NCBI RefSeq assembly: GCF_000003605.2
Contig: NW_003147274.1
Coordinates: 270,201-288,336, forward strand
Source of the DNA: Saccoglossus kowalevskii
Taxonomy: Eukaryota; Hemichordata; Enteropneusta; Harrimaniidae
Direction: 5' to 3'
DNA length: 18,136 bases
The notes under the pieces are model-generated. The model did no database searches. It had not been told where the DNA came from and worked only from the letters and a program-made list of their open reading frames with translations. Position numbers and translations under genes: made by a program. Positions 1-9,115 of this stretch are shown here, in pieces (positions within the stretch are counted from its first letter, which is position 1; each line of letters begins with the position of its first letter).

Positions 1-255
1 TTAAAGTTTCATAAAGGCATTTACAAGTCCAAGAACACAAAACAACAACCAAATGGCCAACTAACATGCTACTACAACAACACAATGGGATCAAATCAGT
101 GAAAGTAATATATACAGACCTCAAGGCGTACCATATGTATTTTAAACTGACTAAAATCTGCTAACCCTACCAATCTACTGTCAGATCACATGACTACTAA
201 TCAGCCAATCAGGAAATAGTATACTCCAATCACATGACAGTCATATGACACTCAC
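1..255 (-). other. Coiled-coil gene intron 11 (partial)
   Basis: This is AT-rich intron next to the exon 11 donor. No coding, RNA or clear repeat signal is seen. Confidence 0.6.
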
Positions 256-451
256 CTGATGTTCTTGTGATGCACCTAATACAGTAGTGTCTTTCTCTTC
301 TCTAAATATTGCAGGTGATTGTTCAGCTGATGCCGGTGAATCTATAATTGACTGGAGTGGTCTCATTGGTGTTGTGATAGATATCCGTCCTCTGATACGC
401 TTTGTGGATAACTTGGTTGACTCTGATGTGTCAGGCTTTTGATACAGGGCT
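256..451 (-). CDS. Coiled-coil gene exon 11 (last exon in window)
   Basis: The acceptor is TTCTCAG|AGCC and the donor CATCAG|GTGAGT; the exon is 196 nt, phase 2 to 0. It encodes a Ser/Thr/Pro-rich, probably disordered stretch (KRIRGRISITTPMRPLQS). The clean donor shows that the gene continues beyond position 1. Confidence 0.82.
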
Positions 452-3400
452 CTGAGAACAATTTCAAGTTTTTTTTTTTTTAAAAAGAATCCATAGAGTT
501 CCATAGTGATCTATAGATGTTCTTTATTCTTGAAACATTTGAAACTTCAGATGCACTACTTCTCACCCATCAAAATTATACATGTATTTTTATATTATAG
601 TATAATTGTGAGAAATGGAAAGTGGTGCATCTGTGATAAATCTACAATTATCTACTGTATATCTACTAGCAAATTTAAATCTGTATATTAAATTTGTAAA
701 TAATTTTGAATCAGCACATATCTGACTACAAAATGACAAGATTGCAGAAAAAATACATTACCACTAGACTTTGTGTAGAAAAAATAATACAGAAAATTTC
801 TTTTTTTTTTAACTTGGATCAAAAATTAACACTGAGGTCAAAAGTACTGGTAATGTATGATGTAGATCTAATACCGCAAAATATTACTGCAGCTAAAACA
901 ATGGGATTCCATGTATATCACAGTTGATTCTATCCTGATTACTTACTCTGCCAGTCTTTCTTTGGCTTCTACATTTATCCTGACCTTAGGCCTTGATAGC
1001 TTGATATGAGTACAATTATGCGGTAAGATGACAATTTTATCACCACCTATCTTGTGTGGACAAATCACAGTCTGAAAAAAACAACAACAAAAACTTGTAT
1101 TTGATCCATTTACTTTATTTTCATTTTCATAAAAATAATTTTTATATTGCTGGTGAAAGGGAACAGATAAAACTTGATTTCTTTATAGTACTTGTAATGC
1201 TTTAATACAAAATTTTGTTTTGTTGCATATTTTCTATGAAAACATTAAATATTAAATTAAACTATCAAGGGTACTTCATTAAACAGACAGCCAGCAGAAG
1301 GTAGAAAAGTGTTCAAAATTTTTTTTTTTTTCGGCATTTTTTGTTACAAGCAGGCATCTATGCTAAATCACGTCCTTATATAGTAAGGTTTCACATCAGG
1401 GGCGGCCAAACTTGAAAATCATTTTTTGCTCATTTTTGGCTAAAAAAAAACAATTTTTGGGCCAAAACTCAAAGCTGGTCCAATCCATTTAAGATGCATA
1501 TCAATTTACTTGTCTTGATGAGTAGAGTTCAAAAATATATAGTTTGACCTATTTTTTACCTTGCGTTACGTCACAATGACCGAAAATGTGAAAGGGTCAA
1601 CGCACTTTTTGTGAAGGGTCAAATTCATAAAATCTGTTATAATGGTCCAATTTTGACAATTTTGGTGTCTAATTATATGTTTTCTTACATGAAAAGGCCA
1701 ATAAGACAACTTTCATAGACCATTATGCCAGTCTTAGCTATGAGGATACAATTATGTCAGATAAGATGGGTTCTGAAATGGGTATGTCATAATTATTCAT
1801 ACATATTAACTGGCCTAGATTACACAAGGACCTTTATTGTACATTAAAACTACTTAATATTAAAGTATATTTTGGTGAATATGAAGGAAACAAAATAATA
1901 AGAACAATTGTATTGATTTTCAGAAAGATATTTTGTGAAACACAGTTGATGTGTTTAATTGAAATAAAATTTTGCTGCAAAATTTGTCACAATTTTTGTA
2001 ATTTCAAATAAAAATTAGATATAAACTCAGTGAATATTTGACAATGACACAGATCCTTACTTTTTCTCCACAGCTGCTACAAAACTTAGCGTCTTTGAGT
2101 TCATTGAATGTTTTCGCGTGATTGGTCGATGTGTAGATCATGGAACTGTATTTACTCAAGATGGTTTCCTGAGGTACAAACGGATCCATCTCACTATTCA
2201 GTGGATCGATGTTATCAAAGTCTTCACCAAGTGACATCACAGAGTCTGAAACAAAGAAGAGATTTCATGTCCCACTGACTACAGTTTCTTTGGGAAGAAA
2301 TAGGAAAAATTTCTAAATTTGGCAAATTGGTCAACAGACCGTTTCTAAAGTAACATACATGTACATGTGTCCGATGTGATTCAGCAGTTTTACAGTCACA
2401 TGTGGATTTTTACTATTTTTGTCAAAATTTTGATGACATTTTTTATTGCATTTTCTGTAATTTTACTATCAATTTCAAACAGGCATAATTTGAACTTATT
2501 TACAGGTTATAGTCAAAGGTTTTTGAATATTTTGGATAAGAAAGAAAATGAGAAAAGAGTATACCAGTATACCATATTTGCTCTTTTAGTAATGCATCTC
2601 CAATTAGTACATACAAATAGTTGCATGAATTGTACACTTTTTCATTCTAATATGACTTCTCTTCACTATAAGCACACCTGTCATTTATGTGAGCACAACT
2701 AATAGAGATAATATGGTTAGTAATTTGGACAGGTATTGGCTTAGAAAGTTTTAAAGTTACCTTTTGCAGGAGACTGAGAATTTGGCCGACTGGATCCAAG
2801 CACACTACTCATATTTGGTAAGAGTGAGTCTTTACTGGTAGGTCTGCCTCTACTGCTAGGGGGTTTAGCTTTACTCATCTCTTCTTCCAACTTGAATTGA
2901 CCCTCTAACTCCTCCCATTGATGTTCCAAACTCTCTCTATGTTGTCTCACCATGCTCAGTTCCTCATTTAAGGACATAATTGTCTTCTGGAATGTTTCTT
3001 GTCGGTTTTGAAGCTGTAGTATTTAAATAATAGTTAAGTTTGAGGCAAACTCAAATTTTGAAAGATGTGCAATGTATTATGAGAGAAAAATTCCCATTGT
3101 ATATATTCAAGGAATATTATAGCACTGTAATTATATGTAAATTCTTTGAACAATTTTGACAATACCGTATATGTTTCTTTTTAAAAATTAACTAGAGAAT
3201 CTATTCGCAAAAATAAAATGCAACTAAGGACAGATTTCATGACATTTCAAACTCTGTTATTCAGTAAAAAAAAATGTTTGTTAATGAGATGTCCTTGAGG
3301 CAGTTGAAATGTTTTCACAATATTATGATTCATATCTATAATTAAGTATGACTTGAGTTTTGAGATATGAAGAAATAATTTCACTATAGAAACCAGAGCA

Positions 3401-6400
3401 AAAATGCAAATTTTGACTTTTTTTTATGATATTTCAGACTTTTTTTTTTGAAAAATGATGATGTATAATTTGGGATTTGGTTTGAACCTCCTTAAAATAA
3501 CATAATGTGGAGAAATAAAAAACATTAAAAATTATTGTCTATATCTACCTCTTTATCCATTTTCTCTAATTCATGTTCTTCTTCATCAAATTTTGCATCA
3601 TTGTAGTTATCTCTAAGGATTCTTTCCTCCAATTCTCGTTTATGATCCTCTAAGAACACATCAAATTCTTCAATAGTTTTATTCTCCACTGTCAACAACT
3701 GCTCTTCAAGTTTCTTGGCTGAGGCAATGTTGTTGAGAAGATGGGCCTTAAAATAAAACAAAAAACAGAATAAAAACTACTGTAAAAGTCTCATAAATTA
3801 ACCTCTCTAAAAATTTGATAACATAATTAAGATTTTCTCAATATTGGGGATTGGAGAGAATGCAAAATTTTTGTAATTAAAGGTTTAACTCGGAAAATAT
3901 GACGAGTGCACATAAAGTGCACATAAAGCCAAATACATGTATTATTTTTAGCTTGAACATTAAAATATGACTTTATATTGACAAATGACACAACTCTGTC
4001 ATTTACTGTAAAAAGTTCTACCAGTAATAGATTAAATACAGTATTGATACAGTTTTAAATTTGGACTGGTGGTAAATTCTTTTGTTTTTATGAAGTAATT
4101 CCTTTGTTTTTAACAACACAATGTCTATTCTATGAACAAATCTGTCATACCATTTTGGAAAACATTAATTCATTGTGGTTTTGGGAAATAGTAAAAACAT
4201 AGTGTCACAATGATGTAATAAGATTGAACAGAATGATACCACTTACATGGTTTTAAATTAATGAGGTATAAATAATTAAAGCTTTTATTAACTGGTATTA
4301 CACATAAATTCTTTTGTTTTTATAAACTAATTCTTTTGTTTTTATGAACAAGTTCTTTTTTCTTCTATAACATTTGTAAACATCATTGTAAAGTGACTTT
4401 ATACACACATCAGACCAAGACACAATTTCTATTTGTAATATCACTTGAAATGTCACTGAAACAAATAAATAGGAAATTTTTTTTTTTTTTCAATATACCG
4501 GTACTGGGTACTCACTCTTCTGGTGGCAATCACTGGTTTCTTCTTTTTTCTTCGGAAACCAGGGTCTCCTTTGATGGTAAATGCTACAAGAACAGATAAA
4601 GTTCAAATATTTATTACTTTGTGTGGGCATTCTAAATCAATAAAGCTCAATGCATTAGCATGTCACACAGAACTTCATTTTTTACTTTTTTCTAATATCA
4701 TTGACTGTTTTAGAATCTATAGATTGAAACCTAGAGGGCTTAACCAGAATATATGAAAAATATAATTACAAAGTTAGAGGTTCTTAGGGCTCCTTAACCC
4801 ATAACCTTAATTATAACTCCACCTCAATGTTAATTGTACATGTCCATCTTCACATTTTAAAGAGCATATGCAATTACATTGGTGTGGGGTGAGGCTTGAG
4901 TGTTGGCTTTAGGTTACTGTATGGAGACGACTTTACGTCAACTGATATTTTTCGGTCATAACTACATTTTGGGTCATTCTGTGTATGGGTTATTATTATT
5001 CACTTTCATCAATTCTAGTTGGGTCTATGCACTGATTCAGAATATTTACAATCCATAATTGGTGAGAATCATTTCAAAGTGAAAATACATTTGTTTACAA
5101 TACTGTGAAATAGGACAGTATTCTTACCATCTTCCAACTCATCATAACCTTTCTTATACTGAGTGAGAAATTCAACCTCATTCTGTGTGGTTTTCAGGAG
5201 GACTTCCAATGCTTCCTTCTCATTCTCTAGATTCTTTTTCTGTAATTCGCTGCTATCACGCAGGTCTTCCAAATCATCTTGAAGACTGGCAAAAATGAAT
5301 AGAAAATTACATTTTTCTGAAATTCAGAATTATTTTTTTTAATTTTTTCTGAACTTGTGACTTACTTGTTTATATTTACTGAAATTCTGACTTATTTGTT
5401 CTGAAATTCTGAATAATTAGTTCTGAAATTTTGAATCACAAGTTTGAAAATCTGTAAAACACAAATCTGAGCCAATATACTCACGCTGCAATATCGTCTT
5501 CATTTTTTTCTATCATCCCATTTTTCATTTTCACAATTTCTCTCAAGTTGTGAATCTCCTTCTTGAGAGCAGTGTTGACAGTGATAGAACCTTCAAACTC
5601 TTTGTGTTTGTCATGTAGCTTCTTTTTAACCAAGTCAAGCTGCTCCCTCAGTTCATCGGCTTCTTCATTTCTGTTTGAAGTGTTTTAAAGAAGCACAACA
5701 AAATTAATTAGTGGGTCCATTAGTTGGACCTACTAATTTCTATTACCAATAATTATTTTCCTTCAGCAATTCAACCACCTGGCATTAAAATTGTATTTCC
5801 AATATGTATTACTGTAAAATGACTAATTTTTATTGGGTTTAAATTTCGCTGATTTACCATTTCAGGCATATTCAGTGGGTTTAAATCATGGTTTTATCAT
5901 TAGATAATGTGTTCTATGCTAAATTTTACATATTCACTAGGTTTTAATTTAGCGCATTTTCCAGTCAGCAAAATAAGCAAAATTAAAACCAAATGATCAT
6001 CACCATGAAAAATTATAAAATCAGTTGGCATGGCAACACATCTTGAAGGAGCACTGAAGCTAGCCTGCACTGAAATTTCCATTGTTATAATCACTCAAGA
6101 GCACTTTACTTTATTCCAATTTCAATTGCAGTATTCTGTTACATTTCCGAAGACTTTATGATGATTACAGGGATCAGTGAGTGGTTTTCTACAGGTCATA
6201 CAAAGTGGAAATATAACTGTGAAGAGCTACAGCTACATATATCAATTCATCTTGTTGTTTCTTCTAATTTGTTATTGATAAGAAATGAAATTATAATAAT
6301 TCAAGCACTCTACAAATACAATTTTAATTAATTTTACAATTCAGTCACCTCCAAAAAAGGGGTTTGCTATAATTGAGTAGACTGATAATAGAACCTATGT

Positions 6401-8852
6401 AAAATCAGAACACATGTGAATGCACCAAAAATTTAAAATTCAAATGCATTACTTTATGTCTTTAACTTCATTTTGTAGAGATCTTAAGTCAAAATGAAAA
6501 CCTGGAAATCAATTTGGATCAGTTTTGAGGGGAAGGTCTCTTCAATAAAAATCAAGATTGTAATTGGCTGGTCTGCGAGTGAATTCTGAAGGATCAAACA
6601 AAAATGTTGTGACCTCTGATTTCCTTCATTTTCACACTTTTAAATTTTATTTTAAAAAATTGTGAATTCCATATCTATAGATATTTTTAAAGACATATTT
6701 TTCAATAATTTTATTTTTGCATCAATGACACACCAGAAAATAAGCTTAACTTGTTGCGTCCCACAATACATCTGTGCATTACCGGTAGTGACATGACATA
6801 TTGTCTTAGAGGGCGCTCTACATGTGATAAACACTAAAAGTCACTTACCTCTGATCAAAAACTCTCTGTATCAATGTGAAATATGGTATTCTTTGTATAA
6901 AAACATGGTCTTCACTTTGTTTATCCATTTGTTTATTTGTCGCTACTTTATAGTTAGTTGTTTGATGAGTGGTACTTGTGTATTGCTGGCTGTAGATTGC
7001 CTCTGAAATTAGAAAAACAAAGGGCAATCTAAAAATGTAGTTGTTAAAATAGAAACAAAATATCACATCATAGTACTACTGGGGTAATACCGGTAGTAGT
7101 GAAATCTCTTTCAAGTTGTTTTTAAGGGTTCATCGTTGATAACACATTTTTAAAATTGTTTCAAACTTTTTTGATTTTCACTGAAAATAATGATAACTTG
7201 CAGAATTAAAACATTATATAATAATTTACAAAATTAAAAATGAGTTCTGTAAAATCTGTATTAGCAGCTGCAATCTGATTAAAATCTAGATCCTAGTTTG
7301 AACTTTATTCATTTTTTTAATTTATATTATACATTTTATTTTACTTTATTTTATTTTAATTCATCATTTATTTGCTAGATAGTTAAAGTAATACAAAACA
7401 AGATGTACGTAATAATAAAAACAATTACAAAATAATAAAAATATATTGTAAAAATTAAATTAAATTCACGCCATACAATACATCAGATATTAATCAGATT
7501 GCAGCAGCTGTAGCTTCTATAGAAAATGTACAATAGTGAATTTTTTCAGTTGTTCGAAAAAGCTTCTATTAAGGTTGTGGTACAGATTTTACAGTAGTAT
7601 ATGTTGGTTCAAACACAAAGTATAAAACGTATGATACAACATTTAGGTAATTGACATCTAAAAAGATAAACAAATTTATTTACCAAATACTTCATCTCTA
7701 ACCATTTTCATCAGCTGACTGTAGACTCCAAGTTGAGGTATAACTTCATCAAATACATTCATCACTGATATCATTCTACCTTCTGTTGGAGTTTTCTTTC
7801 CTTCCTGCCTTGGTGTGTCCTCCAATAGTTTTACCTCAAATTTGGTTGCTAAAAATTAATTTAAACATAGAAAAACCTATTCAAAATACACATGAACCAT
7901 TTGTGTTATTATAAAAATTATGATAAGAAAAAACAATATATATAAAGCAAGGAGGAATTACTCAATAATGAACTATCCAGTTAGAAAACAACACAAGTTC
8001 TGGCAGAGAAAACATAGACAATAATCTGAGACCACAATTAATGTCTGATGCATATGTAGAACTAAATACTGAAGTCTATTATTATATGAAGTCTGAGTAC
8101 TGTAAAATTATTTATTTTTTGCTTGGAATTAATTTTTACTATTTCGCTGAAGGAATGTTTCAGTGAAAATAAAATCCAGCGAATATACCTTTTTACTGTA
8201 TTTTACATTCAACTAGTCAAAAACCAGTGAAAATAAATTCCATAGAAAACACCCATAAAGTCTATTCAGCGAAAATAAATTCCAGCTAAAATGAAGTATT
8301 TTAACAATAACTGCTTACAGCTTAGATATCCATTATCCATATATTGTGTCATAAATCATAAAGAATACTTCAACACAAAATGGATACAGTATCTATGGTA
8401 AGACGTAGCAATTATTTTGATTTTGTTTTACTGCTACATCCTATCAGCTATACTTAGACATCAGGCCCGTGTGATTAAAGCAACACCTTTCATATGTGTT
8501 CATATCAAATGTGATGAACTAAATCATAACACCAGAGGTACATTACATGATATCACAAATTTCTCGTATACATTTTTTTTTGTACAATCTTTTTTTTTCA
8601 ATTATATAAACGGTGCAATTACAGCAATATCACCTAAATTCTAGTGCTATGTTGATGAATATATTAACACACGTATTCCTGATCACAGTCCGTCAATACG
8701 GTCGGGAAGGGGCGGAGGGGAGTACCACAGTTTGCTGAATGCACACACACACACACAACATTGTCCACTATATTACTGTATTTACCTGGGGATTGGAGTG
8801 TGCGAGTGGTGTCCACGACATCCTTTGCGCTCTTCGGATCTAAAGAAGACAT
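256..8852 (-). CDS. Coiled-coil protein with TSNAXIP1-N-like segment and Cys/His zinc-finger-like module (11 exons, 3' end off window)
   Basis: Eleven exons on the minus strand join in frame (phases 1,1,2,2,1,0,0,1,0,2,0) into 585 codons, and the gene continues off the left edge. Residues about 40-85 (motif MNVFDEVIPQLGVYSQLMK) resemble the TSNAXIP1 N-terminal domain by eye. Residues about 128-245 and 267-380 are charged, heptad-like coiled coil. Residues about 383-415 are a Ser/Pro-rich linker. Residues 472-500 contain CSSC, then CPH, then HNCTH, which could bind zinc. Many proteins of this layout are ciliary or centrosomal, but that is inference only. No signal peptide or membrane segment is visible. 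The gene is divergent from huntingtin with 289 bases between start codons, so the two may be co-expressed. The first ATG was chosen because the exon ends at a clean GTAAAT donor and its context has A at -3. I do not recognise a named orthologue. Confidence 0.85.
452..946 (-). other. Coiled-coil gene intron 10
   Basis: A 495-nt AT-rich intron. The short plus-strand ORFs here are low-complexity Phe/Ile/Lys translations with no family signature. A poly-T/A run lies just before the exon 11 acceptor. Confidence 0.7.
947..1071 (-). CDS. Coiled-coil gene exon 10 (second half of zinc-like module)
   Basis: The acceptor is TTTCAG|ACTG and the donor GCAGA|GTAAGT; the exon is 125 nt, phase 0 to 2. It begins TVICPHKIGGDKIVILPH and continues NCTHIKLSRPKVRI, supplying a CxH and an HxCxH cluster to pair with the CxxC of exon 9. 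There is no ATG in frame at its start, so a plain ORF scan misses it. Confidence 0.85.
1072..2060 (-). other. Coiled-coil gene intron 9
   Basis: A 989-nt intron. The part from about 1380 to 1740 is less AT-rich (GGGGCGGCC, GTTACGTCAC, and GGGTCAA twice) and could be an old dispersed repeat, but I see no inverted termini or target duplication. Confidence 0.6.
2061..2245 (-). CDS. Coiled-coil gene exon 9 (first CxxC of zinc-like module)
   Basis: The acceptor is TTTCAG|ACTC and the donor GAAAAA|GTAAGG; the exon is 185 nt, phase 1 to 0. The translation ends KFCSSCGEK. The CxxC pair is split from the remaining Cys/His ligands by intron 9. The donor was placed after AAAAA so that exon 10 stays open; one base later gives a stop. 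Confidence 0.87.
2246..2760 (-). other. Coiled-coil gene intron 8
   Basis: A 515-nt AT-rich intron. The plus-strand ORF across it is Phe/Leu/His-rich with no recognisable domain. Nothing else is seen. Confidence 0.65.
2761..3013 (-). CDS. Coiled-coil gene exon 8 (coiled coil end plus Ser/Pro linker)
   Basis: The acceptor is ACTACAG|CTTC and the donor AAAAG|GTAACT; the exon is 253 nt, phase 0 to 1. The first half completes the coiled coil (LNEELSMVRQHRESLEHQWE). The second half is low-complexity Ser/Pro/Arg (KPPSSRGRPTSKD, SRPNSQSPAK), probably disordered. Confidence 0.87.
3014..3548 (-). other. Coiled-coil gene intron 7
   Basis: A 535-nt AT-rich intron with several poly-T/A runs and no other feature seen. 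Confidence 0.65.
3549..3746 (-). CDS. Coiled-coil gene exon 7
   Basis: The acceptor is TTTTAAG|GCCC and the donor AAAGAG|GTAGAT; the exon is exactly 66 codons, phase 0 to 0. It encodes acidic, heptad-spaced helix (EEFDVFLEDHKRELEERIL, then FDEEEHELEKMDKE). Confidence 0.88.
3747..4515 (-). other. Coiled-coil gene intron 6
   Basis: A 769-nt intron. It contains two clusters of the AAATTCTTTTGTTTTTAT repeat (listed separately) and a poly-T run at 4480-4490. Confidence 0.65.
4074..4365. repeat. AAATTCTTTTGTTTTTAT short repeat clusters
   Basis: Degenerate units of AATTCTTTTGTTTTTATGAA occur twice at 4074-4113 and about three times at 4306-4365. ACTGGT precedes each cluster, so a longer segment may have been duplicated about 230 bases apart. 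Confidence 0.5.
4516..4583 (-). CDS. Coiled-coil gene exon 6 (short, basic)
   Basis: The acceptor is TTGTAG|CATTT and the donor AGAAGA|GTGAGT; the exon is 68 nt, phase 1 to phase 0. It encodes a lysine/arginine-rich break in the coiled coil (GDPGFRRKKKKPVIATRR). The stretch RRKKKK could act as a nuclear localisation or nucleic-acid contact patch, which is inference. Confidence 0.8.
4584..5127 (-). other. Coiled-coil gene intron 5
   Basis: A 544-nt intron, slightly less AT-rich around 4890-5030 (GGAGACGACTTTACGTCAAC). No terminal repeats or coding signal. Confidence 0.6.
5128..5285 (-). CDS. Coiled-coil gene exon 5
   Basis: The acceptor is TGCCAG|TCTTC and the donor GAAGATG|GTAAGA; the exon is 158 nt, phase 2 to phase 1. 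It encodes coiled coil (LQDDLEDLRDSSELQKKN) ending QYKKGYDELED. Confidence 0.88.
5315..5442. repeat. Degenerate tandem repeat (TTCTGAAATTCTGA units)
   Basis: About five imperfect units of roughly 22-27 bases with core TTCTGAAATTCTGA lie in the short intron 4. Unit-to-unit divergence suggests an old minisatellite. Confidence 0.55.
5485..5670 (-). CDS. Coiled-coil gene exon 4
   Basis: The acceptor is AAACAG|AAATG and the donor GCAGC|GTGAGT; the exon is 186 nt, phase 2 to phase 2. The translation is strongly charged with heptad spacing (for example EADELREQLDLVKKKLHDK), typical of coiled coil. Confidence 0.88.
5706..5738. repeat. Near-perfect hairpin in intron
   Basis: The arms AATTAGTGGGTCCA and TGGACCTACTAATT pair at 13 of 14 positions around a five-base loop. 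It is too short for a typical microRNA precursor and may be a palindromic mobile remnant. Confidence 0.5.
5811..5975. repeat. Dispersed repeat, copy A (ACTGTAAAAT ... TTTCGCTGA)
   Basis: It starts ACTGTAAAAT, then T-rich sequence and AAATTTCGCTGATTT, followed by decayed TTCAGTGGGTTTAAAT-like units. The opening and TTTCGCTGA core match 8099-8152. The right boundary is approximate. Confidence 0.4.
6849..7002 (-). CDS. Coiled-coil gene exon 3
   Basis: The acceptor is TTTCAG|AGGC and the donor CAGAG|GTAAGT; the exon is 154 nt, phase 1 to phase 2. It encodes EAIYSQQYTSTTH and later VFIQRIPYFTLIQRVFDQR, which continues the N-terminal globular or helical segment before the coiled coil starts. Confidence 0.85.
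7003..7683 (-). other. Coiled-coil gene intron 2
   Basis: A 681-nt intron; a third of it is the 231-bp MITE. The rest is AT-rich with no gene. Confidence 0.65.
7271..7501. mobile_element. 231-bp MITE, internally deleted relative of the 1.35-kb element
   Basis: It begins CAATCTGATTAAAATCT and ends ATTAATCAGATTG, the same termini as the element at 11302-12655. It is flanked by TAGCAGCTG (7262-7270) and CAGCAGCTG (7502-7510), a 9-bp target duplication with one mismatch. The interior is very AT-rich with T-rich left and A-rich right arms and no ORF. It sits in intron 2 of the coiled-coil gene. Confidence 0.75.
7684..7848 (-). CDS. Coiled-coil gene exon 2 (TSNAXIP1-N-like helix)
   Basis: The acceptor is TTTTTAG|CAACC and the donor TTTG|GTAAAT; the exon is 165 nt, phase 1 to phase 1. 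It encodes KLLEDTPRQEGKKTPTEGR followed by an amphipathic helix with FDEVIPQLGVYSQLMKMVRD. That pattern recalls the TSNAXIP1 N-terminal domain, judged by eye only. There is no ATG-initiated ORF over this exon; it was found by phase and splice sites. Confidence 0.85.
8099..8296. repeat. Dispersed repeat, copy B (ACTGTAAAAT ... TTTCGCTGA)
   Basis: It starts ACTGTAAAATTATTT and includes TATTTCGCTGAA, then three units like CAGYGAAAATAAATTCCA (8161, 8226, 8269), which are reverse-complement relatives of the TTTCGCTG core. Similar elements are common in marine invertebrate introns, from general impression only. Confidence 0.45.
8742..8757. repeat. (CA)8 microsatellite
   Basis: Eight CA dinucleotides, perfect, in the promoter-proximal part of intron 1 of the minus-strand gene. 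Confidence 0.85.
8786..8852 (-). CDS. Coiled-coil gene exon 1 (start codon)
   Basis: The exon starts MSSLDPKSAKDVVDTTRTLQ and ends CCCAG|GTAAAT in phase 1, giving codons 1-22 plus one base. It is less AT-rich than the introns and lies next to the shared promoter. The ATG has A at -3, a reasonable initiation context. Confidence 0.82.
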
Positions 8853-8909
8853 GATACCAGGTTTCTTCTATTCTTCCCCCGTCAATAAAATCTTCTGCTA
8901 TGTGTAATA

Positions 8910-8939
8910 TTGGACGGAATCATTCAAATTTGGACGGAA
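8910..8939. repeat. Promoter direct repeat TTGGACGGAA x2
   Basis: TTGGACGGAA occurs at 8910-8919 and 8930-8939, exactly 20 bases apart (about two helical turns), within the intergenic promoter. It is probably a paired binding site; I do not recognise the factor. Confidence 0.5.
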
Positions 8940-8996
8940 AACTTGGAGATGAAATGTGTTGCTATAAACACAAGTGCGCCCTCAAGTCACTACTCA

Positions 8997-9006
8997 ACCG
9001 GAAGTG
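8997..9006 (+). promoter_or_regulatory. ETS/GABP-type site
   Basis: ACCGGAAGTG is a full match to the ETS-family consensus (GABP/ELK class). It lies 136 bases upstream of the huntingtin ATG and 145 bases from the divergent ATG, almost central between them. Confidence 0.6.
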
Positions 9007-9033
9007 AAACTTATTGCTGGGTAAATGAAATTC

Positions 9034-9043
9034 AACATGGCGG
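9034..9043 (+). promoter_or_regulatory. YY1-type site
   Basis: AACATGGCGG matches the YY1 core (ATGGCGG) as found just downstream of transcription starts in many TATA-less genes. Its ATG also opens the first upstream ORF, so transcription start choice would decide whether that ORF is present. Confidence 0.55.
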
Positions 9044-9072
9044 ATCTTGTGAATGAACATTTAAGAAAATAA
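9037..9072 (+). promoter_or_regulatory. Upstream ORF 1 in huntingtin leader (11 codons)
   Basis: ATG GCG GAT ... TAA encodes MADLVNEHLRK. Context is strong (A at -3, G at +4). It ends 69 bases before the huntingtin ATG. It counts only if the transcript starts upstream of 9037. Human HTT also has an inhibitory upstream ORF, as I recall. Confidence 0.4.
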
Positions 9073-9088
9073 CACGAAATTCGCGATC

Positions 9089-9115
9089 ATGTTTTCTTTA
9101 AAGCAACCACGCTGA
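9089..9115 (+). promoter_or_regulatory. Upstream ORF 2 in huntingtin leader (8 codons)
   Basis: ATG TTT TCT ... TGA encodes MFSLKQPR. A is at -3 but T at +4, so the context is moderate. It closes 26 bases before the main ATG and is more likely than uORF 1 to be inside the mature leader. Confidence 0.4.

Larger units (their letters stand above)
5671..6848 (-). other. Coiled-coil gene intron 3
   Basis: An 1178-nt intron, the longest of this gene. It holds a near-perfect hairpin (5706-5738) and one copy of the ACTGTAAAAT...TTTCGCTGA dispersed repeat (from 5811). The rest is AT-rich with no gene. Confidence 0.65.
7849..8785 (-). other. Coiled-coil gene intron 1
   Basis: A 937-nt intron holding dispersed repeat copy B, a (CA)8 microsatellite at 8742-8757 and, within 80 bases of exon 1, a GC box GGGGCGG (8709-8715). 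The plus ORF at 8417-8644 has no recognisable domain. Confidence 0.65.

Noticed and set aside
2367-2702. 111-codon plus-strand ORF, the longest single ORF in the window
   Set aside because: It lies wholly in intron 8 of the coiled-coil gene, is Phe/Leu/His-rich, and shows no domain.
6824-7066. Plus-strand 60-codon ORF opposite exon 3
   Set aside because: It is antisense to a well-supported exon and its composition reflects that exon.
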